A stretch of DNA of 64,000 nt, from contig JAWPMO010000001.1 of NCBI GenBank assembly GCA_033344875.1, forward strand, positions 2,319,595 to 2,383,594. The letters are read 5' to 3'. The notes beneath the pieces are model-generated. The model saw only the letters and a program-made list of their open reading frames with translations, did not search any database and had not been told where the DNA came from. Below, piece after piece: positions 40,853 to 49,371 of this stretch. Source of the DNA: Ilumatobacteraceae bacterium (lineage in GTDB: Bacteria > Actinomycetota > Acidimicrobiia > Acidimicrobiales > Ilumatobacteraceae). The translations under genes were made by a program, and so were the position numbers. Every line of letters starts with the position of its first letter. The stretch's first letter is position 1.

Positions 40853-42757
40853 ATGAAAGCAAGAAGAATGTTCGCAGCTGCTGCTGCACTGGCGTTGATC
40901 GCCGGTGCATGCGGCGGAGACGACGACACGGCAGAACCACCGGCAGATGCCACCGACGACGGTGGCGGTGACACGGGCGACGACGGCGGCGACACCGGTG
41001 ACGACGGTGGCGACACCGGCGACGACGGCGGTGACACGGGCGACGACGGCGGTGACACCGGCGACGACGGCGGTGACACGGGCGACGACGGTGGCGACGA
41101 CGGCGGTGACACCGGCGGCGACTCCACTGCCGGCCAGGGCGGCAACCTCGTGATGCTGCAGTGGCAGGCCCCGTCACAGGCCAACTCGTTGCTCTCCAAC
41201 GGCACGAAGGACCTGCTCGCCGGCTCGCTCGTGCTCGAACCGTTCGCCGAGTTCACGCCCGACGGCGAAGTCGTCCCGGCACTCGCGACCGAGATCCCGA
41301 CGCAGAGCAACGGCGGCATCTCCGAGGACCTGACGACGATCACGTGGAAGCTCCGCGACGACGTGTTGTGGTCGGACGGCTCACCGTTCACCGCGGCCGA
41401 CGCCGTGTTCACGTACGAGTACTGCACCAACGAGGAGACCGGTTGTTCGGTCGAGGTGTTCGCCGACGTCACCAGCGTGGTGGCCGACGACGACTACACC
41501 GTGACCGTCACGTTCGACGCTCCGAAGCCGTACCCGTTCGCTCCGTTCGTCGGCTACACCAGCCCGGTCATCCAGGCGGCACAGTTCGCCGACTGCGTGG
41601 GTGCGGCAGCGAAGTCGTGCTCCGACCAGAACTTCCAGCCCATCGGTACCGGCCCGTACGTCGTGACCGAACTGCGCCCGGAAGACACCGTGTCGTACGC
41701 GATGAACGAGAACTACCGCGGCATCCCCGACGGCAAGCCGTTCTTCGGCACGATCGAGATCAAGGGCGGCGGCGACGCCGAGGCCTCGGCTCGTTCGGTC
41801 CTCGAGGTCGGCGAAGCCGACTACGCCTGGAACCTGCAGGTCGCTCCCGAGATCATCGCTCCGATGGTCGACGCCGGCAACGGCACGGTCAAGTCGGCCT
41901 TCGCGTCCAGCGTCGAGCACATCAACCTGAACCAGACCGACCCGGACGCGGATCCGCCCTCCGAGGGCACGCCGCACCCGCTGTTCGTCGACAACCCCGA
42001 CCTGCACCGGGCGCTGTCGATCGCGATCAACCGTGACGAGCTCGTCGCGGTCGGTTACGGCCCGACGGGTGCTCCGACCTGCAACATGTGGCCGGTGGGC
42101 GCCGAGAACAGCACCAACAACGACTGGTGCCTGACCCAGGACATCGAGGCGGCCAACGCCCTCCTCGACGGCCTCGGTTACATGGACACCGACGGCGACG
42201 GCGTTCGCGAGGCCGAAGGCTTCGGACCGCTCGAGTTCGACTTCGTCACGTCGACCAATGCCGTTCGTCAGAGCAACCAGGAGTTGATCGCCAACCATTG
42301 GGATCAGATCGGCGTGAAGGCCAACATGAAGAACGAGGACGCGAGTCTGTTCTTCGACGGCACCTGCGCCGCCGACGCCTGCATCTGGAAGTTCTTCAGC
42401 CCGATCCAGATGTTCACCAACTCGTCCTCGGGTCCGGATGCCGGCACCTACCTCAACGGTTGGACGAGCGGCAAGATCCCGACGTCGGCGACGAGCTGGG
42501 GCGGCGACAACATCCCCCGCCTCAACAACGCCGACTACGACGCGCTCGACACGCAGTTGTCGGAGACGGCACTGGACGATCCGTCCCGTACCGATCTCGT
42601 CATCCAGATGAACGACATCTTGTCGACGACGGCGATCATCCCGTTGATCCACCGGGCCAACCCCTCGGCCTTCGCCAACAGCATCGAGAACGTCGGCGAC
42701 CTCAACGGTTGGGACAGCGAGTACTGGAACATCGAGGATTGGACCCGAGCGGGCTGA
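40853..42757 (+). CDS. Peptide-type ABC transporter substrate-binding lipoprotein (family 5), cassette 2
   Basis: The 634-residue protein has lipobox IAGAC, then a linker of six GDTGDDG heptapeptides (residues 39-80) and a family-5 binding domain. Segments include TEIPTQSNGGISEDLTTITW and FQPIGTGPYVVTEL. Paired Cys residues occur in the domain (for example EYCTNEETGCS and GTCAADAC) and may form disulfides outside the cell. The ATG at 40853 is preceded by AGGGG. Ligand unknown. A long stem-loop follows its stop. Confidence 0.9.
   Translation: MKARRMFAAAAALALIAGACGGDDDTAEPPADATDDGGGDTGDDGGDTGDDGGDTGDDGGDTGDDGGDTGDDGGDTGDDGGDDGGDTGGDSTAGQGGNLVMLQWQAPSQANSLLSNGTKDLLAGSLVLEPFAEFTPDGEVVPALATEIPTQSNGGISEDLTTITWKLRDDVLWSDGSPFTAADAVFTYEYCTNEETGCSVEVFADVTSVVADDDYTVTVTFDAPKPYPFAPFVGYTSPVIQAAQFADCVGAAAKSCSDQNFQPIGTGPYVVTELRPEDTVSYAMNENYRGIPDGKPFFGTIEIKGGGDAEASARSVLEVGEADYAWNLQVAPEIIAPMVDAGNGTVKSAFASSVEHINLNQTDPDADPPSEGTPHPLFVDNPDLHRALSIAINRDELVAVGYGPTGAPTCNMWPVGAENSTNNDWCLTQDIEAANALLDGLGYMDTDGDGVREAEGFGPLEFDFVTSTNAVRQSNQELIANHWDQIGVKANMKNEDASLFFDGTCAADACIWKFFSPIQMFTNSSSGPDAGTYLNGWTSGKIPTSATSWGGDNIPRLNNADYDALDTQLSETALDDPSRTDLVIQMNDILSTTAIIPLIHRANPSAFANSIENVGDLNGWDSEYWNIEDWTRAG
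40967..41092 (+). repeat. 21-bp tandem repeat, six copies, coding for GDTGDDG
   Basis: Six in-frame 21-base units run without interruption; they vary mainly at third positions. The tract forms a flexible acidic tether between the lipid anchor and the binding domain. Copy-number variation would keep the frame. Confidence 0.85.
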
Positions 42758-42775
42758 TTCATCGATGACGTGACG

Positions 42776-42805
42776 GTGGCGGGGGCCCGACCGGGCCCCC
42801 GCCAC
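42776..42805 (+). terminator. Strong stem-loop between cassette-2 binding protein and permeases
   Basis: A perfect 13-bp GC-rich stem (GTGGCGGGGGCCC / GGGCCCCCGCCAC) encloses GACC. No T-run follows, so it may stabilise the upstream mRNA or pause polymerase rather than terminate. It lies 18 bases after the binding-protein stop. Confidence 0.6.
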
Positions 42806-42833
42806 GGTCGAACATTCGATTCACGGGGGGAAC

Positions 42834-43853
42834 ATGGGGCTGTACGTCATTCGCCGGTTGTTGTTGGCGATTCCGACTCTGCTGGTCATCAGCTTGATCG
42901 TTTTCGCAATTCTCGATCTGGCACCCGGCGACCCGACGAGTCAGCTCCCCCTCACGATCCCGGCCGAGATCCGCGAGCAGATCCGCGAGTCGCTCGGCTT
43001 CAACGACCCGTTCTTCCTCCGCTGGTGGAACTGGAACAAGTTGATGGTGATCAACGAACCGATCCACGCGTTCGAGTCGATCACCAACACGTGCTTCGGC
43101 GACTGCGACAGTCGAGAGCGCATCATCTCCTGGAGCTCACGCTCACCGGCGATGGACACGGTGTACCAGCGGCTGCCGCAGACCCTGTGGGTCCTCGGCC
43201 TCGGCCTCCTCTTCGGCGTCCTGATCGCCGTGCCGATCGGCACGATGCAGGCCTACAAGCAGTACTCGTGGTTCGACAACGTCGGCACGGTGGTCACCCT
43301 CCTCGGGTTCTCCGTCCCGGTGTTCGTGATCGGGCCGCTCTTCATCTACCTCTTCTCGGTCAAGCTCGGCTGGCTCCCCACCTACTACACGACGACCCAC
43401 GACGTGCAGTGGACGAGTTGGAGCAGCATCTGGTTTCAGATCAAACAGTTGCTGATGCCCGTCGGCGTGTTGACGCTGTTCAATGCCGCCACGTTCGGCC
43501 GGTTCGCCCGAGCCTCGGTGCTCGAGAACCTCAACCAGTCGTACGTGCGCACCGCCCGCTCCAAGGGCGTGCGCGAACGCTCGGTGATGACGACCCACGT
43601 GTTGCGCAACAGTCTGATCCCGGTGATCACGCTCCTCGCCCTGTCGGTCCCCGGCATCTTCGGCGGGGCGATCATCACCGAGAACATCTTCCGCATCAAC
43701 GGACTCGGGCAGCTGCTGCTGGTCTCGATCGGGCAGAACGACCTCCCGATGGTGCAATCGCTCGTGTTCATCTTCGCGGTGCTCACCGTGATGTTCAACA
43801 TCCTCGCCGACGTGCTGTACGGCTTCCTCGACCCACGGATCCGATATGACTGA
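42834..43853 (+). CDS. Oligopeptide-type ABC transporter permease (DppB/OppB-like), cassette 2
   Basis: The 339-residue membrane protein starts MGLYVIRRLLLAIPTLLVIS, a classic DppB N-terminus. The extracytoplasmic loop between helices 1 and 2 carries two Cys residues (NTCFGDCDS). The EAA-type loop reads YVRTARSKGVRERSVMTTHVLRN, and GLGQLLLVSIGQND follows. The ATG at 42834 follows GGGGGGAA. It overlaps the next gene by eight bases. Confidence 0.92.
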   Translation: MGLYVIRRLLLAIPTLLVISLIVFAILDLAPGDPTSQLPLTIPAEIREQIRESLGFNDPFFLRWWNWNKLMVINEPIHAFESITNTCFGDCDSRERIISWSSRSPAMDTVYQRLPQTLWVLGLGLLFGVLIAVPIGTMQAYKQYSWFDNVGTVVTLLGFSVPVFVIGPLFIYLFSVKLGWLPTYYTTTHDVQWTSWSSIWFQIKQLLMPVGVLTLFNAATFGRFARASVLENLNQSYVRTARSKGVRERSVMTTHVLRNSLIPVITLLALSVPGIFGGAIITENIFRINGLGQLLLVSIGQNDLPMVQSLVFIFAVLTVMFNILADVLYGFLDPRIRYD

Positions 43854-44811
43854 CATCGCTGACGAACCGCTGAACCCCGTGCTGGCCGTCGAGGGCGTCG
43901 GCATCGTGCCGCCGGCCGACGAGCTCCGCGAGTTCCGCTCGCTCCGGGCCGACGTGTGGCGCCAGTTCCGACGACACAAGGGTGCACTCGCCGGGATGGT
44001 GATGCTCACGGTGATCATCCTCGGCTGCTTCCTCGGACCGATCCTGCTGCCGTTCGACACGTCGACACCGGTCGTCCTCAACGCCAACCGCACCGCCGGC
44101 TGGCCGCACATCTGGGGCACCGACAACCTGGGCCGCGACGCATTCGCCAGGGCACTGCTCGGCGGGCGCATCTCGCTGCTGGTCGGCTTCGTCGCGATGG
44201 CGGTGTCGATCCTGCTCGGCGCCCTCGTCGGGGTGCTCGCCGGCTACTTCCGGCTCCTCGACGGAGCGCTCATGCGCATCACCGACCTGTTCCTCTCGCT
44301 GCCGCTGCTGCCCGTGTTGCTCGTGGTGATCGTGCTGTTCCGCGACCCGGTCCAGGACCGGCTCGGCGACGGCCTCGGCATCTTCGTGCTGATGGTGCTC
44401 ATCATCGGCGGCACGAGTTGGATGCAGACGGCGCGCATCGTGCGCGGCGAGGTCCTCACGATCAAGGAACAGGAGTTCATCCTCGCCAGCCGCAGCATCG
44501 GGACCCGGTCGCGGCGCATCATCGTGCAGCACATCATCCCCAACGTGATGAGCCCGGTGATCGTGTCGGCGTCGCTCGGCATCGCGGTCGCGATCCTCAC
44601 CGAGTCGGCGGTGTCGTTCCTCGGGCTCGGCTTCCCGCTCGAACTGCCCACGTGGGGGCGGCTGCTCAACGACGCGAAGGACCGCATCTCGCTCAACATC
44701 TGGCTCGTCGCCGGACCGGGCCTGCTGCTGTCGATGACCGTGATGAGCGTCAACCTGATCGGCGACGGTCTCCGCGACGCCCTCGACCCGCAGGTCCGCT
44801 CCAAGGGGTAG
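43846..44811 (+). CDS. Oligopeptide-type ABC transporter permease (DppC/OppC-like), cassette 2
   Basis: The 321-residue membrane protein has HIWGTDNLGRDAFARALLGG, the DppC hallmark, an EAA loop (FILASRSIGTRSRRIIVQHI) and SFLGLGFPLELPTWGRLL. The start overlaps the DppB-like stop by eight bases, so the two are coupled. It closes cassette 2. A long inverted repeat follows, before the convergent SDR gene. Confidence 0.92.
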   Translation: MTDIADEPLNPVLAVEGVGIVPPADELREFRSLRADVWRQFRRHKGALAGMVMLTVIILGCFLGPILLPFDTSTPVVLNANRTAGWPHIWGTDNLGRDAFARALLGGRISLLVGFVAMAVSILLGALVGVLAGYFRLLDGALMRITDLFLSLPLLPVLLVVIVLFRDPVQDRLGDGLGIFVLMVLIIGGTSWMQTARIVRGEVLTIKEQEFILASRSIGTRSRRIIVQHIIPNVMSPVIVSASLGIAVAILTESAVSFLGLGFPLELPTWGRLLNDAKDRISLNIWLVAGPGLLLSMTVMSVNLIGDGLRDALDPQVRSKG

Positions 44812-44817
44812 CGCCGA

Positions 44818-44852
44818 TCGGCCTCACCCGCTCGACGAGCGAGTGAGGCCGA
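44818..44852. terminator. Bidirectional terminator-like inverted repeat
   Basis: 17-base arms (44818-44834 and 44836-44852) pair with a single mismatch and lie between two convergent stop codons. It probably separates the ABC cassette from the SDR operon in both directions. There is no T-run on either side. Confidence 0.6.
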
Positions 44853-44857
44853 GTGGA

Positions 44858-45637
44858 TCACTTCGGTGGCATGCGGATGCCGCCGTCGACCCGGATGGTC
44901 TCGGCGTTCATGTAGGGGTTGGTGATCAGATCGACGACCATGAACGCCAGCTCCTCGCCGGAACCGAGCCGCTTCGGGAACAGCACCGATTGGCCGAGGT
45001 GCGCCTTGAATGCCTCGGAGGCTTCGCCCTCGCCGTAGATCGGCGTGTCGATCAACCCGGGGGCGATCGTGTTGACGCGGATCCCGACGGCCGACAGGTC
45101 ACGAGCGATCGGCAGGGTCATACCGACCACACCGCCCTTCGACGCCGAGTACGCGGCCTGGCCGATCTGGCCGTCGAACGCTGCCGCCGACGCCATGTTG
45201 ACGATCGCGCCACGGCTGCCGTCGGCGTCGACCGGTTCGGTCTTGGCCATCGCCGCCGCCGACTGGCGCAGCATGTTGAACGTGCCCAACAGGTTGATCT
45301 TGATGACGAAGTCGAACAGGTCCTGCGGCATCGGATCGTTGTTGCGGTCGACCGTGCGTGCCGCACGGCCGAGGCCGGCCGAGTTCACCAGCGAGCGCAG
45401 TGGCCCCATCTCCGAGGCGGCAGCGACCGCTGCGGCACCGTCTTCCTCGCTCGACACGTCACACTTGACGAACAGGCCGCCGATCTCGTTCGCCACCTCG
45501 GTCCCGCGGTCTTCCTGGAGGTCGGCGATCACGACGCGCGCGCCGAGCGCCGCCAGCTGCCGGGCCGACGCCTCACCGATACCGGAAGCGCCTCCGGTGA
45601 CGATCGACGAGGAACCTTCGAGATTCATTCTGGGCAT
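44858..45637 (-). CDS. SDR-family oxidoreductase, 3-hydroxyacyl-CoA dehydrogenase-like
   Basis: The 259-residue Rossmann protein has TGGASGIG near residue 12, NSAG, a Ser in the active-site strand and YSASKGG (Tyr and Lys catalytic pair). The NTIAPGLIDTPI segment and C-terminal MNAETIRVDGG fit the type-2 3-hydroxyacyl-CoA dehydrogenase (HSD10-like) branch. Its start shares one base with the thiolase stop, so it is coupled to it. It would supply the beta-ketoacyl-CoA that the thiolase cleaves. Confidence 0.87.
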   Translation of the reverse strand: MPRMNLEGSSSIVTGGASGIGEASARQLAALGARVVIADLQEDRGTEVANEIGGLFVKCDVSSEEDGAAAVAAASEMGPLRSLVNSAGLGRAARTVDRNNDPMPQDLFDFVIKINLLGTFNMLRQSAAAMAKTEPVDADGSRGAIVNMASAAAFDGQIGQAAYSASKGGVVGMTLPIARDLSAVGIRVNTIAPGLIDTPIYGEGEASEAFKAHLGQSVLFPKRLGSGEELAFMVVDLITNPYMNAETIRVDGGIRMPPK

Positions 45638-46803
45638 CAGCTGATCCTTTCGATGATGGTCGCGTTCGCGAGGCCCCCGCCTTCGCACATCGTCTGCAGA
45701 CCGTAGCGACCGTCGGTGCGCTCGAGCTCATTGAGCAGGGTGGTCATCAGCTTGGTGCCCGAACTCCCGAGCGGATGACCGAGCGCGATCGCTCCCCCGT
45801 TGACGTTGGTCTTCGCCAGGTCGGTGCCGTGCTCCTGCTGCCAAGCGAGCACGACCGAGGCGAACGCCTCGTTGACCTCGAACAGGTCGATGTCGTCGAG
45901 CGTCAGGCCCGACCGGGCCATGATCTTCTCGGTGGCGGGGATCGGGCCCTTGAGCATGGTGACCGGGTCGGTGCCGGCGACGGCGAAGCTGTGGAACCGG
46001 GCCCGCGGCGTGAGCCCGAGCTCGGCCGCCTTCTCCTCGCTCATGATCAGCACCGCCGATGCGCCGTCGCTGATCTGCGACGAGTTGCCGGCGGTGATCT
46101 TGCCGTCTTCCTTGAAGGCGGGCTTGAGGTTGGCGAGCGTCTCGGGCGTGGTGCCCTCGCGGATGCCCTCGTCGGCGGTCATCATCACCGTCTGGCCGTC
46201 GATCACGACCGGGACCGGGATGATCTCGTTCTCGAATCGACCCTCGGCCGTCGCCTGCGCGGCACGCCGCTGGCTCTCGGCCCCGAAGGCGTCGAGGTCG
46301 GCGCGGGTGATGCCGTACTCGTCGGCGATCATCTCGGCGCCGATGCCCTGCGGCGGCAGGCCGGTGTCGGCGTACCGGTCGATCATCGGCTGCGGGAACG
46401 GGAAGCCCATGTCCTTCACGATCGAGGCCCCCATCGGGGTGCGGGTCATCACTTCGACCCCGGCTGCGACGACGACGTCGTAGGCGCCGGCGATCACGCC
46501 CTGCGCGGCGAAGTGGAGCGCCTGCTGGCTCGACCCGCACTGACGGTCGACGGTCGTGGCGGGCACGGTCTCGGGCCAACCGGCGGCGAGCACCGCGTTG
46601 CGGCCGATGTTCAGCGACTGCTCACCGACCTGCATGACGCAGCCCATGATGACGTCGTCGATGATGGCCGGGTCGATGCCGTTGCGCTCCTCGAGCGCCT
46701 TGAGGACATGGGCAGCGAGGTCGGCGGCGTGCCAATCCTTCAGCATTCCGTTGCGACGTCCGCCCGGGGTCCGGACGGCGTCGACGATGACAGCGTTGGT
46801 CAT
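45637..46803 (-). CDS. Acetyl-CoA acetyltransferase / beta-ketothiolase
   Basis: The 388-residue thiolase has the acyl-accepting C89 (DRQCGSSQQAL), the GHPLG histidine and a C-terminal MCEGGG cysteine, all in standard order. It cleaves beta-ketoacyl-CoA or condenses acetyl-CoA. The ATG at 46803 has GGGAG upstream and overlaps the MarR stop (ATGA). It lies between the regulator and the dehydrogenase in a three-gene operon. Confidence 0.93.
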   Translation of the reverse strand: MTNAVIVDAVRTPGGRRNGMLKDWHAADLAAHVLKALEERNGIDPAIIDDVIMGCVMQVGEQSLNIGRNAVLAAGWPETVPATTVDRQCGSSQQALHFAAQGVIAGAYDVVVAAGVEVMTRTPMGASIVKDMGFPFPQPMIDRYADTGLPPQGIGAEMIADEYGITRADLDAFGAESQRRAAQATAEGRFENEIIPVPVVIDGQTVMMTADEGIREGTTPETLANLKPAFKEDGKITAGNSSQISDGASAVLIMSEEKAAELGLTPRARFHSFAVAGTDPVTMLKGPIPATEKIMARSGLTLDDIDLFEVNEAFASVVLAWQQEHGTDLAKTNVNGGAIALGHPLGSSGTKLMTTLLNELERTDGRYGLQTMCEGGGLANATIIERIS

Positions 46804-47324
46804 GGTGTAGCTCCCTGATGGTGTGACTGGTTGGTGGATCGATGGAGGTTCTGTTGGAGACGGACGAGCGTCGCCGCCAGCGTCTGGCGATCGGCCCGTG
46901 AGATCCCGGCCCGGAGTTCGGCCCGCAGGACACGGTCGACGTCGGCGATCGACACCGACAGGTCGAGTCCGTCCGGCGTGATCGCCACGAGCCAGACCCG
47001 GCGGTCGCGGGGATCGGGACGGCGTTCGACGTGGCCGAGTGCTTCGAGCCGGTCGATCTGGGTACCGGTCACGGCGCGCCCCTGACCCAGGTGTTCGGCG
47101 ACGCGCGTCTGGCTGACGGGGCCGTAGTCGGCCACGTAGGCGAGCAGGCTCGCCAGACTGAGCGTCAGACCGAGGTCGGCGAGCCGTTCGTCGTACGCGG
47201 CACGGATCGCGTTGGCGGTCGCCATCAGCGTGCTCTCGACCCGACGCCAGGGCGGCGCGTCGAGCTCGTGCTCCAGACCTGCCGGCGCAGTGGCCGCCCC
47301 GTTCGCACCATTTGTCGCGGACAT
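46800..47324 (-). CDS. MarR-family transcriptional regulator
   Basis: The 174-residue protein has a winged helix with VSQTRVAEHLGQGRAVTGTQIDRLEALGHVERRPDPRDRR, the MarR recognition helix and wing. MarR proteins usually repress their own operon and a divergent gene until a ligand (often an aromatic acid or CoA ester) binds. The start at 47324 is preferred because an upstream ATG (47348) would lie beyond the palindromic operator. The TACAAT just upstream suggests a leaderless or very short-leader mRNA. Confidence 0.88.
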   Translation of the reverse strand: MSATNGANGAATAPAGLEHELDAPPWRRVESTLMATANAIRAAYDERLADLGLTLSLASLLAYVADYGPVSQTRVAEHLGQGRAVTGTQIDRLEALGHVERRPDPRDRRVWLVAITPDGLDLSVSIADVDRVLRAELRAGISRADRQTLAATLVRLQQNLHRSTNQSHHQGATP

Positions 47325-47327
47325 GAT

Positions 47328-47343
47328 TGTATGAGACCATACA
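47328..47343. promoter_or_regulatory. Palindromic MarR operator between marR and the acyl-CoA dehydrogenase gene
   Basis: TGTATG and CATACA are perfect arms around AGAC. The site lies in the divergent gap and overlaps the likely -10 of the regulator (TACAAT on the minus strand), so binding would repress both directions. Confidence 0.65.
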
Positions 47344-47392
47344 GTCATCGGCGGTACAACGCCAAGCCGACATCGCCCGCCCGAGGAGACCC

Positions 47393-48604
47393 ATGACCGA
47401 CACGACCGACGCCACCCTGTCCCCCGCCGAGGCCGACGAGTTCCGAGCCAGGTGCCGCGCGTTCCTCGAGACGCACGCCCGCCCGGGAGCTCGCCGCAAC
47501 CTCGACGCCGCCCGTGAGTTCCAGGGCGAGCTCGCCGCGGCGGGGCTGGCGGGCTTGGCCTATCCGACCGAGTACGGCGGCGCCGGGCTCACGTCGGAGC
47601 ACGAACGCATCTGGCGCGCGGTCGCACAGGAGTTCCCGGCCATGACCGGCGAACTCGTGATCAGCCACGGTATGTGCCTCCCCGTACTCAACGAGTTCGG
47701 CACCGACGAGCAGAAGCGCACCTACATGCCCGACAACATCGCGGCGCGCACGGTGTGGTGCCAGATGTTCTCCGAGCCCGGTGCCGGTTCCGACGTCGCC
47801 AGCCTGCAGACCAAGGCCGAACGCGACGGCGACGAATGGATCCTCAACGGTCAGAAGGTCTGGACCACCCTCGCTCACGTCAGCGACTACGGCGTCGTCA
47901 TCGCCCGCACCGACCCCGAGCAGCCGAAGCACGCGGGCATCTCGATGTTCATCGTCGACCTGCAGGCACCCGGCGTCGAGATCCGCCCGATCCACCAGAT
48001 CGACGGTGGCCGCCACTTCAACGAGGTCTTCTTCACCGATGTCCGCGTCCCGGTCGACCACCTGATCGGCGAGTACAACAACGGCTGGCGGCAGGCGACC
48101 GCGATGCTCATGTACGAGCGGGTCGCGATCGGCTCGATGGGCGCCGGCTCGATCAGCCAGCCGATGTACGAGTTGCTCCGCAACGCAGCCACGGCCGCCG
48201 GCCGGATCGACGACCCGGTCGTGCGTGACCAGCTGATGGAGATCTACGCGATGGAAACCACCAAGTCCCTCGTCGCGATGCGCACCCGCGCCGAGATGAA
48301 GGCCGGCAAGGCACCGGGCCCCGGTGGGTCACTCGGCAAGCTCTACGGCTCGGTCATCTCGTGGCGATTCCGCGAGATCGCGATGGAGATCGCCGGCGCC
48401 GGATCACAGGCGTGGGACCCCGACGACGAGATCGCCGGCCTGCTCCAGAACACCGTCGTCGGGTCGTTCTCGTCGAGCATCGCCGGCGGCACCGACGAGA
48501 TCCAGCGCAACATCATCGGCGACCGCGTGCTCGGTCTCCCCCGCGACATCTCCGTCGACACCAAGGTCCCGTTCAAGGACCTGAAGGTCGGCACCGCCCG
48601 CTGA
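47393..48604 (+). CDS. Acyl-CoA dehydrogenase
   Basis: The 403-residue flavoenzyme shows MFSEPGAGSDVASLQTKA and WILNGQKVWTTLAH (FAD and substrate regions), and a late SSSIAGGTDEIQRNIIGDRVLGLP. It introduces a 2,3-double bond into an acyl-CoA. It is divergent from the MarR-thiolase-SDR operon and shares the palindromic operator, so it is probably co-regulated as the first oxidation step. The ATG at 47393 follows GAGGAG. Confidence 0.93.
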   Translation: MTDTTDATLSPAEADEFRARCRAFLETHARPGARRNLDAAREFQGELAAAGLAGLAYPTEYGGAGLTSEHERIWRAVAQEFPAMTGELVISHGMCLPVLNEFGTDEQKRTYMPDNIAARTVWCQMFSEPGAGSDVASLQTKAERDGDEWILNGQKVWTTLAHVSDYGVVIARTDPEQPKHAGISMFIVDLQAPGVEIRPIHQIDGGRHFNEVFFTDVRVPVDHLIGEYNNGWRQATAMLMYERVAIGSMGAGSISQPMYELLRNAATAAGRIDDPVVRDQLMEIYAMETTKSLVAMRTRAEMKAGKAPGPGGSLGKLYGSVISWRFREIAMEIAGAGSQAWDPDDEIAGLLQNTVVGSFSSSIAGGTDEIQRNIIGDRVLGLPRDISVDTKVPFKDLKVGTAR

Positions 48605-48638
48605 TCCGATCACGAGTTGTGCCTGGAGGATCAGCGGA

Positions 48639-49361
48639 TCAGGCGCTGAAGCCCGATGCGGCGGGGTCGGCCCCCGGTTCGCGGCCGAATGTCGGCCAGA
48701 GGTGGCCGGTGTCGTTGTAGCACCGCACGACCCACCGCGTCGGCTCGACGACGAGGTGAGTGATCGAGCCGTTCGCCGCGCCGTTGAAGGTGAACCCCGT
48801 CGCGCCCGAGGCGATGTTCATCGCCTGACCGATCACGCCGCCGTGCACCACGACCGCGACGAGTTGATCGGGGTGTGCCGCGGCGATCCGCTCGATGCCG
48901 CGGCGTACGCGGGCCTCGAAGTCGGCCGCCGGTTCTCCGTTGGGGATCACATCCCACCGCTGCTGGCGGTACATCTCCTGTGCGACCGCGTCGCCGTCCG
49001 CCACCCGGCGACGGAACTCACCACCCTCCCAATCCCCGAGGAACACCTCGTGCAGGTCGGGATCGACGATGGGATCCAGACCGAGCCGGGCAGCCAACGG
49101 TGCCGCGGTCTGGTGCGTCCGGGTGAGCTTCGTGACGTAGATCGCCGCGATCGACTCCGCCGTCGACGCCAACCGCTCGGCCATGCGCTCGGCCTGTTCG
49201 ACACCGTCGGGGTGCAGGTGCGGGTCGCCGTGCCCGTCGATGAGATCGAACGCCGACCCTTCGACCATCGGCGCGGACTCGCCGTGGCGGACGAGGAGGA
49301 TCTCGCACGAGCCGGGTGCCGGCGCGAAGCGGTGCTGACGGAACTCTCTCGGAGGGGTCAC
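48639..49361 (-). CDS. Histidine phosphatase (phosphoglycerate-mutase-like) family protein
   Basis: The 240-residue protein has ILLVRHGES near residue 22 (phospho-accepting His and Arg), and LTRTHQTAAPLA and VVVHGGVIG further on, the standard catalytic pocket. Substrates range from sugar phosphates to nucleotides. A GTG start at 49361 is used. It is convergent with the acyl-CoA dehydrogenase; the repeat CTGATCCG / CGGATCAG spans both stop codons. Confidence 0.87.
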   Translation of the reverse strand: MTPPREFRQHRFAPAPGSCEILLVRHGESAPMVEGSAFDLIDGHGDPHLHPDGVEQAERMAERLASTAESIAAIYVTKLTRTHQTAAPLAARLGLDPIVDPDLHEVFLGDWEGGEFRRRVADGDAVAQEMYRQQRWDVIPNGEPAADFEARVRRGIERIAAAHPDQLVAVVVHGGVIGQAMNIASGATGFTFNGAANGSITHLVVEPTRWVVRCYNDTGHLWPTFGREPGADPAASGFSA

Positions 49362-49371
49362 CCCGGCGAAG

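Noticed and set aside
40967-41092. Tandem 21-base units as a CRISPR-like array
   Set aside because: The units are contiguous with no spacers, stay in frame and encode a Gly-Asp tether in a lipoprotein.
32239-44811. Transposon or phage-borne origin of the tandem ABC cassettes
   Set aside because: No transposase, integrase, terminal repeats or target duplication are visible, and composition matches the surroundings.
48601-48642. Inverted repeat CTGATCCG/CGGATCAG as a terminator
   Set aside because: The arms are 26 bases apart and overlap both stop codons, so a stable hairpin is unlikely.
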